Origin: Uloborus plumipes
Taxonomy: Eukaryota; Arthropoda; Arachnida; Araneae; Uloboridae
Assembly: GCA_038373865.1 (NCBI GenBank)
Contig: JAXGGA010001110.1
Span: forward strand, 1-64,000
DNA: 64,000 nt
Reading direction: 5' to 3'
Part shown: one piece after another, positions 56,383-64,000 of the stretch
Layout of the letters: each line of letters begins with the position of its first letter
How positions within the stretch are numbered: the stretch's first letter is position 1
Program-made: the position numbers and the translations under genes
The notes under the pieces: model-generated
Seen by the model: only the letters and a program-made list of their open reading frames with translations
Told to the model about the DNA's origin: nothing
The model's database searches: none

Positions 56383-56466
56383 TTCACCTTGTTTTCGCGT
56401 TTTAATATTGAAAAGTTTTTCGAGGATTAAGCCTCGAAAAGTAATTAAATACAAGGGTGAATGTTT
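56383..56466. repeat. interrupted hairpin, outer and inner arms
   Basis: Outer arms ATTCACCTTGT / ACAAGGGTGAAT and inner arms CTTTTCGAGG-type / CCTCGAAAAG around ATTAAG. Could be a terminal remnant of an unidentified element. Confidence 0.45.
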
Positions 56467-56907
56467 TGAGTCTCTTCGATCGATTAAAGGGCGATACGAA
56501 AAACAGTAAACTTTTTAAAATCTATAATACAAATTTTTAGTTTCTCTTCTGTAGTTTCGGAAATAATTCGTCCGATGTGCGCGTTTAAAAAAGGTAGAAA
56601 GCGGTAAATTTTCAAAATTGAATTTATTATGAAATGAATATAATTTACTGTGCTTGTAAGGTTTTTCCTCATTTGTGTTTAATATTCTTAGTTTAAACTT
56701 TAAAAAACAATAATAAAATAATATTTCAAACTCGGCTTAAAGTAAATGGAAGAGATAAGATAGATTAAGGAGTAACTAAACTTATTTGCACTTCGCGATG
56801 CCCAGTTGAATATATAACACTGCCACTGTTTTCTTGAATAGAGGTTTTTACATTGAGTAACTGTTACTCTAACCAATAATTTTAACAAGCCTTGTTTTTG
56901 AAAACTT
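56467..56907. other. non-coding stretch
   Basis: Nothing recognised. Confidence 0.4.
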
Positions 56908-57188
56908 CAGTAGAATCTCATTAACCCGGACTAATAGTGAATCCAACAAAAAAAAAAAACCTATACATTTAACCAATGTACATACATAGGCAGAATACAG
57001 TAAAAATTAGTTTGAACGTAAGATAGTAAAATATAAAATTGAAAAAGAAAATTGCAAAAATAATTATAAAAAAAATATGGCCTTAAAAAATACTTTATTG
57101 CGCTGACGCGCCTTTTATTTATTATACAGTATGTACATTTTAATGGCTCTCCGGATTAAGCAAAGCCCGAATTAGTGGGTGTTTACTG
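56908..57188. mobile_element. 281-bp Tigger-like MITE
   Basis: Left CAGTAGAATCTCATTAACCC and right (inward) CAGTAAACACCCACTAATTC agree at about 17 of 25 positions; TA on the right flank. Its minus strand supplies AATAAATAAA (57114-57123), the nearest good polyadenylation signal downstream of the P-element ORF. Confidence 0.6.
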
Positions 57189-57289
57189 TAATTATTGAAA
57201 AACATTTCAATAACTTTGTAGACTAAAAAATAGTTTCATGTACAACAAATGTTGTGTTATAGTAATAAATTGAAAGCTTACCGAATAGT

Positions 57290-59929
57290 CTAAGAAGTTT
57301 TCTTCTGTGATAAAATCCATTTTTTCATCTTTTTGCTAGCTTTCCTTTTGTCCTCAGCAATTTTTTCATTTAAATACCTGATCCTTCTAAATGTTCTTAC
57401 TCGAGAGAAAAGTTTAATAGCTTCTTTACATGTGTCAGGAAATTTTTCTTCCAACAGTTGAGCCAGTTCCTTCGTTATGTTTTTCGTTTTTCGAATACCG
57501 TCTTTGCCATGTATTACCAAAAATATTTTTTCAAATTGTTCGATTTTTTCCAGCCATTCTTCAGTTGGAATTGTCAAACCGCCTTCAGATAAGGCAATTA
57601 TCCACGGAGCATCTGCTTTATTTTCACTTTGACTGATCGTCAGATGTCCGAGAGTTGGGTCATTTTTTTTCACACGATATGCAATGTATCCTGCAATATA
57701 TTTAAGGCCTTCATGTTCAGAAAAAGTCATCAACACGTCTGAAGTGCTTTTTTCTATTTCCCACTCCATTGGAACCTCTTCTTCGTACAAAAGAGAACAT
57801 ATTTTGCTTTCGTCAACAGATGTGGATGGTGGATCTGCTATTACATCATCTTCAAATGCATTTTTTATTACATCCGCCGTTAAATAACAGTGCGTTTGTT
57901 CTGAGCCTTTTTCCAGTATTGTGTTGGCTTTGGGTGATAACGAAGGCAATTTATTTGCTAACAGTAGCTTTTTCAACCTGTTCATAACTTCTATTGGAGA
58001 AGGATGGTCGTAAAAATTACCTGCTCCTCTTATTTGACTAAATAAATTTTCCAAAGCATCTTGTGTCAAGCGTGCTGTCAAAATGTAACGGAAGTTCTTC
58101 TCTTTTAAAGTTTCCCACAAGCCGAAGAGAGATGCAATTGATACGAGGATTCCTTTCTGGAAGGGAAGTAAAGATTTTTTTCCAAAAACCCTCATTCCAC
58201 GAATTACAACTTCAGTTTCTTCTAACACGTTTTTTTGCTCCAGAAAATGTTTTTCATCACCGAAGCCCGACTGCATCGGCTTGTTACTCTTGGGATTTGG
58301 ATGTGTGCTATTGAATATGTCAAAAAATGTGTCCACAAGCTTAAAAAATTCTGCAGCTTTTTTATGATTTGTTAAATGTTCTATGGCTGTAGCTGTAGTA
58401 GCAGAAAACACGGCTTTAGCTGGCAAAACTTTCTGGCGGCTGTTGCCTTTCACAGTCAAGTACTCAGGTTTGAGTTTGGGGCAGATTTTGATTTCCCCTC
58501 GGTCTTTTCCAAGCACATCCTCCAAAATATTTTTTGTAATCAGCGTTCCATCTGCCAAAATTAGGCCACTGTCCAAAAAGTGGTTGCGTAATAATTTCAA
58601 AAAGTAGGGAGGATCAGCAAACACCCAAATTTTTTTATCCTTTTTTAACGGATGTTCAAAGCATGGATTTTCAGGAGTAATGTTTAATTGGCACCACAAA
58701 GTCGATGCACCTGCTAAATCTGATACAATTGCTGAAATGAGAAGACCACAACTCTCGGCTCTGATTATTATGTCGAAAAGAAGGTCTTTTTTCATAGGTG
58801 TTTGAAAATCATAGAAAATAGGCTGCTTCCAAGATCCTAAAATTCCTCTTGCTAAAACAAACTGGACTTTCGAGAAAGAGCCCAGAACTCTGTCGTCACT
58901 CATATCGTAACAATACCTACTGTCTATGTGCATCTCATCAAAACTGAGCGTACACATTCTTTCAGCCTCAGACATAGACTCAGAGGTTTTCTTAAATACC
59001 ATTAGGACACTTTCTAAAATGCCGGGCTTGCAGGAGAATTTAGCACACCACCTTTTAAGAGTGCTCGCACATGGTAATGGTATGCCAATTTTAGTCCGCC
59101 AGTGTTCATAACTTTTTTGAGAAATGGCTCTCAAAACCAAACTTCTGGAAATATCTTCGGGGGTCCAATTGATACGTTTTTTGTTTCCTACTATTGCTAA
59201 CAGTTGAGTTTTCGTTAGCACTTTTTCCATGGAATTCAGCATTTTGGAGGCTTTTTTAAGTTTTTTCCTCAAATCTTTAGCTTCAGAGGTAAGGCGTTTT
59301 TTTTGGATTTGAAGCCGAAGTTTTCTTCGAGTCACTTGCGTTTTGTGCTTTTCTAGCTCTTTTTTTTCTTCTGATATTTTTTTAAGCTCTTTTATTAAAA
59401 AATCTATCTTGAGAACCAAAGTTTCGTTTTGTGTTCTTAAGTCATTGCAATCTGAGCAATCTGTATTGGCTGGAAAATTTTCGTCACCACGAATATCTTC
59501 TTCTTCTCCTTCTTCTATCTCTCTTCTATCTCCTCCTTTGTCCTGCTTTTCCAGAGCAATTTCATGAAGGCGACTTAAGGCATTTTTTAATATGTTCCGT
59601 TTTTCATTTCTTTGGCTGCGTTCATTGGCAGATGGAAGATCACTCTCAGAAATGCTGGGTAAATTCATACTGGGTATCGCATCTTCTTTTAAGTTTTTTC
59701 TTTCCTCAAGGCCAAGTAGCTTATTTTTTAAATCAACTTTGTAGTCATTTGCTGCAAAATGTTCGCTACAAATTCTAGCAGCCACAGTATTCACATTGTC
59801 TTTCCGTTTGCATTTATGCAGCCATTGTTTTGCTAATTCTGGATCCTTAGGAAATCTATGGTAGATTATGCTTGTTCCTCTAGTTTTTTGTGGGTAATTT
59901 TTACACGTTGCTACGGCACACGAAGGCAT
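57290..59929 (-). CDS. P-element (THAP9-type) transposase, intact, 879 aa
   Basis: Single-exon transposase of the P superfamily. The N-terminal THAP zinc finger has C4, C9, C54 and H57, W36, and an AIPS motif in place of the usual AVPT (residues 84-87). A basic/acidic linker and a strong coiled coil (about 165-235) follow, as in P transposases. The RNase-H-like core has LSFDEMHI (D331), IVSDLAGAS (D404) and LTQDALENLFSQIR (E627). The D-D spacing of 73 equals that of the Drosophila P protein as I recall it. The insertion domain includes FADPPYFLKLLRNHF (438-452). The C-terminus carries LKYIAGYIAYRVKK (742-755), also typical. The start ATG at 59929 begins MPSCAVATC, exactly where THAP domains begin. 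TATATAT at 60198-60204 is about 270 bp upstream. After the stop, CGGTAAGC resembles a splice donor. No TIRs or target duplication were found, so it could be an active element, a decayed element with an intact ORF, or a domesticated gene. Confidence 0.9.
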   Translation of the reverse strand: MPSCAVATCKNYPQKTRGTSIIYHRFPKDPELAKQWLHKCKRKDNVNTVAARICSEHFAANDYKVDLKNKLLGLEERKNLKEDAIPSMNLPSISESDLPSANERSQRNEKRNILKNALSRLHEIALEKQDKGGDRREIEEGEEEDIRGDENFPANTDCSDCNDLRTQNETLVLKIDFLIKELKKISEEKKELEKHKTQVTRRKLRLQIQKKRLTSEAKDLRKKLKKASKMLNSMEKVLTKTQLLAIVGNKKRINWTPEDISRSLVLRAISQKSYEHWRTKIGIPLPCASTLKRWCAKFSCKPGILESVLMVFKKTSESMSEAERMCTLSFDEMHIDSRYCYDMSDDRVLGSFSKVQFVLARGILGSWKQPIFYDFQTPMKKDLLFDIIIRAESCGLLISAIVSDLAGASTLWCQLNITPENPCFEHPLKKDKKIWVFADPPYFLKLLRNHFLDSGLILADGTLITKNILEDVLGKDRGEIKICPKLKPEYLTVKGNSRQKVLPAKAVFSATTATAIEHLTNHKKAAEFFKLVDTFFDIFNSTHPNPKSNKPMQSGFGDEKHFLEQKNVLEETEVVIRGMRVFGKKSLLPFQKGILVSIASLFGLWETLKEKNFRYILTARLTQDALENLFSQIRGAGNFYDHPSPIEVMNRLKKLLLANKLPSLSPKANTILEKGSEQTHCYLTADVIKNAFEDDVIADPPSTSVDESKICSLLYEEEVPMEWEIEKSTSDVLMTFSEHEGLKYIAGYIAYRVKKNDPTLGHLTISQSENKADAPWIIALSEGGLTIPTEEWLEKIEQFEKIFLVIHGKDGIRKTKNITKELAQLLEEKFPDTCKEAIKLFSRVRTFRRIRYLNEKIAEDKRKASKKMKKWILSQKKTS

Positions 59930-61824
59930 TTTTTTATATTTTCAAATAGAAAACATGTAGCTATTTTCAGGTATAATTCAGCACAATGTAAAACAAAAAT
60001 ACTAGAGTAAAAACTTTTTCAAACGGGATACGACCAAGTAGTGCACTTCAGGAAGGCGAAGGATAAAATGATCACTCCACTGCTCAGCATTTTCAGAGCA
60101 GCACCAAATATCCTTTTAAGGAAAACCAGGTGCTGTATTAGTTTTTCCTGAGGCTTGATGCGATGAGTTCCGGAAGTGAAAAAAGGTTCTTGGGAGGTAT
60201 ATATCATAAGCCCGTGCCCCATAGAAAATGTACCTCGTCCGCGCCGCAAGCTAGTAATTAGGCCGATTACCGGAAATTAGTAAAATGACCGTCCTCCCCC
60301 AATATTTCCATTTCCGAAAAAAAATGGTGATTTACATGACAAGGGGGAGGAGCATGTGACACCCGATTTTCTTTGGTTCCTTTCGAACTCTCATTCAAAG
60401 ATAGAAAACGTTATTAGCTTGCATTTGACAGAAAGTGATCCCGTTGTGATCTTGCTTTTGAACTACATGTGGTTTGCTTGAGTCTGAACTATAGCAATCT
60501 CTATCTCTACTCTACTTTTCGATGATGCAAATGTTAAGCTTTTCTTTCGTGTGATTAGGGAAACTCGCAAAGTGTTGCTCAAAAAGCAGATAGATTTAAA
60601 TCAAAATTAACAAAGAATTATAAGTACTTCGACAAAACGCTGAAATGCAAAACATTGATTTTTTTTTTTTGAAGTAGTTAAGGCTTTAACTGAAATAAAA
60701 TCACGCATTACATAAACTAAACATGCAATAGTAATATGTATCCGTGTTTGAAAGTTTTTTTTTTTTTTTGCTTTACAAAAAATACTTCTTTAGTTTCTTG
60801 CAGCCAAACCGGCATTTTTAGAGAAAGCCGGTTATGTCTAAGTCTCATGATTCCTTCCTTGGATTTAGAATTTCTGTAAAGCGATTTCGAGAGAACAAGC
60901 TCTTATACACACATAAAAACACAAACATATCTGATCATAAATTTTTAAATGACCGTAAAAAAAGGATAAATGATTTAATTCGAATAATCACGTTTTAGGT
61001 AATTATAAATGTATTGCGCTTATTTTCTTCCCCTTCTCCCCTCCTTAAAGTTTCGGACACATCAATACGAAGTATTAATTATTTAAAGCAAGTGATATAA
61101 ATAAAAATTACCGTGCCAAAGAAACTATTTATAGTTAAATGTATAGAAAAATATTTGCACAGAAATTTCGTTCAGTAATTACCTCTAGAGGAATCGTAAT
61201 TCTACGGTTAGTTCTTGAATAAAATTTATTACGGCCTACCAGTGTCCTTACTGAATAAAAAAAAGGTCATGAAGGTCCTACAAATCCTACATTGAAAAAA
61301 AAAAAAAACTTTATTGGACCAGATTTTATGAAATTCGTCTTTCACTGTGTTTTCACTTTTTAAAACTCTATTCAAATTGTTTGTTGAACCAGCTTTTAAG
61401 TAAGCTTTAAAAAATGTATTTAAAAAGATAAAATAAGTTTTTACGTCTGTTTTGGCCCCCTGAAATCTTTTTCAGTAACTAGGCCCTTGACACAGACACA
61501 TGACGTATCTTTAACACATATTTTCGATTTTAAAAAATGTGACCTTTAATGTCTGCTTTAATCCAGAACATGAAACAAAAATAACTGACTACATATTTGA
61601 GAACGAGCATTATGGACTTATTTCGACAGAAACCGTAGTCAAATAGTGTGAGACATTTCCCAAATTAAACCTTGAAAATAAAATTAGTAATATCCTCTTT
61701 CATATAATGAGTGGTTTTTAACCCTATGCGCCTTAATAACCCTTGTACAGAGTAAAAAACAGAGTAAAAATTCCATAAGATTCCAGCTTTCGTTCGCCAA
61801 CTGTAGAAATTCTCCCGGTCCAAG
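59930..61824. other. P-element upstream region and non-coding stretch
   Basis: 59930-60250 is the likely 5' untranslated and promoter segment for the P-type ORF (TATATAT at 60198-60204, antisense). An inverted pair CCTCCCCC / GGGGGAGG spans 60290-60352. The rest is AT-rich with no recognised gene. Confidence 0.4.
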
Positions 61825-61829
61825 GTGGA

Positions 61830-62095
61830 AGGTTTGGACCCGATGACGTCAAAAACAAGTTTCCCCCCTCTCGCTCATCTACCGGCAGTGGAGCGAAAAG
61901 TCTTCATGCATTCGGCCAGCCCTTGTAAATTCTTAGGCCCTGAGGCGACCATTCACAGCACAACACATTCATACAAAGAAAGGATAAAGACAAGCGAGAA
62001 AAAGTACTTCCATGCCCAAGGCCAGGATTCAAACACGAGACCTCCCCATCCGCATTCAGACTTAGCTGACCACGAGACAAAATATGCTTCTTGTT
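61830..62095 (-). mobile_element. tRNA-derived SINE, antisense
   Basis: On the minus strand, a tRNA-like head (GTCTCGTGGTCAGCTAAG for the A-box region, GTGTTTGAATCC for the B-box) is followed by a body containing CAGGGCCTAAGAATTT and TGACGTCATCGGGTCC. A fragment of the same body is at 56243-56370. The T run at 62094-62110 lies on the 5' side and is not its tail. Confidence 0.6.
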
Positions 62096-62331
62096 TTTTT
62101 TTTTTTTTTGATTTGAGCCGGGCTTGTGCCTGAAGAGCTAGATCCTAGCCGATCAAGGACCCTCCGTTTTACTCTACATGAGACTGAGGCACATGGTACT
62201 GTACAGTGGTCACTTACAGGACCAAATTTAGGAATTTTCGACCAGACATATCAGTAAATGCCTGTTTAAAGAATACAATCGAAGAAAGTGTTACCGAGTT
62301 CCAACCGTGCACCTTTTTTGTTATTGCATAT

Positions 62332-62657
62332 CCCAGAGTTCTCCAACTTTTTTTACGCAAGGGCCATACTCTGAAATTTTAGCGTCGAGACGGGCCAGCC
62401 ATCCACCAATATTTCAGTTCAAATGGTCTATTTAGCACTAGCCATCCCCTATATCCACGATTGTTTCAATCTTATTTCTTAAATAGCCCTCAAGGATGTT
62501 TTTGGGGATTTTCTAAGTTTAGTTTTCTTGAAAAATGCTAAAAAAGAAATACATTATCAAATAAAACGATATTTCTCTTTTCTAGGTTGTCAGCTTCCCT
62601 CATACGAAATCTGTTCGCTTGCCGGATGTGGCCCACGGGCCGTAGGTTGGAGATTCC
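62332..62657. mobile_element. 326-bp hAT-like MITE, perfect 8-bp target duplication
   Basis: Left CCCAGAGTTCTCCAACTTTT and right CGTAGGTTGGAGATTCC, with inverted GGGCC blocks. TTGCATAT on both sides (62324-62331 and 62658-62665). Confidence 0.85.
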
Positions 62658-62665
62658 TTGCATAT

Positions 62666-63177
62666 GCTGTGGATTTTAGGGCGTACGACGGATGTACACT
62701 AAATAGAAAAAAATGCTAAATAAGAAAAAGGTTGTCTACTGTTGAATCCACAGTTTATGTATCGCTGTTAGTTTTAAACATCGTAATAGACTAAATAGCA
62801 TTTTTTGTGCTATTTTCCATGTAGTCTATAACTTTTTGGGACCCCTATGCCGCGCTTCATGGGCCTAACGGAAAATCTAGCACATACTCTAGTTACGAAG
62901 TCCTCCAAGCACCCATTATAAATCAATACTTGGATCAGTGGTGCTCGGTTCTGGGTGCGGATCCAAGAAGATCCAGCATCTCTTTTCCGAGTCCCTACCA
63001 GCTGATAAAGGCGGGAGAAACTGGGCTGTCACGATGGGACCAATTACCCACTGGCCGCAGAATCGCTATTACCAGTAAACCGTATAAATGATAAGCGGGG
63101 GGGGGGGGGTCTTTGGGGTAATATTGCTCGGTGTTATGGTCAAAAAAGTGGAGACGGCATTGTAATAATTTTGGGAT
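62666..63177. other. non-coding stretch
   Basis: A G run near 63098-63109. Nothing else recognised. Confidence 0.4.
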
Positions 63178-63360
63178 ACATGAGTCGGAGTCAGTAATTT
63201 TCCCTCGGAGTCCTCAACTCTATCAGGGATGCGGAGTCATGGAGTCGCACTGATTTTGGGGCGAAGTAGTCAGGGGCCTTGAATCTCGACCCAGGACATT
63301 GCCGGAATTTCTGTTGCAGGAATCGAAGTCGGTCATTTTCTCTCCGACTCTGCCGTCTTG
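63178..63360. mobile_element. fragment of GAGTCGG-family hAT-like repeat
   Basis: Repeated GAGTCGGAGTC, GGAGTCATGGAGTCG and CTCCGACTCTGCCG motifs match 7791-8014. Ends not defined. Confidence 0.5.
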
Positions 63361-63421
63361 GTTTTGGTCAGGTTGTGATTAAACGTCCGAGCAACAAATT
63401 AAAATTTATTATGGTATAATC

Positions 63422-63520
63422 CAGGGGTGGCCAACCCGCGGCACGCGTGTCATAGGGTGGCACGGCAGGGTATTAAGAGTGGCACGGGAAGACTTATTGA
63501 AAAACTTAAAAAATCGAAAA
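63422..63520. mobile_element. hAT-like left end, element runs on or is truncated
   Basis: CAGGGGTGGCCAACCCGCGG followed by two GTGGCACGG motifs is a typical hAT terminus. No matching inverted end is found before the window stops, so the right end may lie beyond 64000. Confidence 0.6.
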
Positions 63521-64000
63521 CATAATGTCGCTTTCGGGATTTAGTTGAATCCTCTACTTTCTGTTTAAGAAAACTTTTTAAATCCTACTTACAATTAATT
63601 TACATTTAATAATGAACATTATGATTAATATATTGTCGCTCAAAAATACGGTGAAAGATAAGTTGCCTCTCAGCCTGCTGTGTAGGAAATTCAAAAAAAA
63701 AAAAAAAGGGGGGGGGGGAGATAAGTTTTGACACAGATGCCTTGAATGTCGGTGTCTATCTAAAGTGGGAACTATGACCCCTCCCTGAAACAACCAAATA
63801 TAGCTAAAACTGCAATTTTATAATTTATATTTCGAAAAAATCGCCAAACACATTTTCGCACAAGAATAGCACTTTGACCCCCCCCCCTTTCCGAAGAGGA
63901 CTCCCTCTTAAACCAGAAGCTAGATCTGTCTGTTGAATAATTGGCAGCATACAATTTGCTTTCCTTAAAAATTAGCTAAGAAGAAAACATTTATTTTATC
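63521..64000. other. possible interior of the hAT, otherwise non-coding
   Basis: A run then G11 run at 63693-63718 and C9 near 63879. No coding signal. Confidence 0.35.

Noticed and set aside
57430..59778. Plus-strand frames opposite the P-element ORF
   Set aside because: Antisense shadows; no independent start context or domains.

Overview
This is a eukaryotic, AT-rich, mostly non-coding window that looks like arthropod genomic DNA, most likely from a spider. The evidence is a dense, nested mix of DNA transposons (Sola-like, P/THAP, hAT, Tigger/pogo, Tc1, mariner, PIF/Harbinger-like, Helitron), Penelope-like and LINE remnants, and tRNA-derived SINEs. The decayed LINE C-termini (C..C...DHI..CP / HILD.MGLT types) resemble those I remember from orb-weaver proteins. 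The species call is an inference. No bacterial operon, CRISPR array, rRNA or free-standing tRNA gene was seen.

Only two long intact reading frames exist, both transposases on the minus strand. (1) 2935-5343 encodes an 802-aa DDD-type protein, tentatively Sola superfamily, inside a complete element (2270-6257) with about 490-bp terminal inverted repeats (TIRs) and a 4-bp CTCC target duplication. Between the 5' TIR and the start lies a tandem cluster of palindromes, five of which match the NF-kappaB consensus GGGRNNYYCC exactly. (2) 57290-59929 encodes an 879-aa, single-exon THAP-domain P-element transposase with apparent catalytic residues D331, D404 and E627. I could not find its TIRs.

Layout. 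1-2.3 kb: non-coding with a 206-bp foldback. 2.3-6.3 kb: Sola-like element. 7.8-9.4 kb: nest of hAT-like, palindromic-repeat MITE and deleted Tigger. 12.5-19.9 kb: more MITEs plus one candidate host exon (18700-18791). 21-24 kb: AT-rich minisatellite and a short hAT. 25-28.2 kb: dead Tc1, dead mariner, a 62-bp tandem array and a SINE. 29-32.4 kb: Harbinger-like MITE, palindrome nested in a MITE, and a 69-bp in-frame repeat ORF. 33-35.8 kb: Sola-like MITE cut by an end-complete Helitron, then a minisatellite of about 133 bp. 38.5-43.4 kb: short elements and a hAT. 43.8-48.5 kb: LINE remnant, hAT inserted beside a Penelope remnant, candidate exon, second LINE remnant. 48.5-51.9 kb: a 3.4-kb hAT with perfect target duplication and nested insertions. 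52.6-54.6 kb: hAT elements, one nested in a MITE. 56-60 kb: SINE pieces, Tigger-like MITE, P element. 61.8-63.5 kb: SINE and hATs.

The genes do not form a pathway. The common theme is layered transposition, with insertions dated relative to each other by nesting and by seven target-site duplications that can be read directly (six perfect 8-mers or 4-mers from hAT and Sola-like elements, plus a TTA). The window could lie in long introns or intergenic DNA of host genes, of which at most one or two exons are visible.
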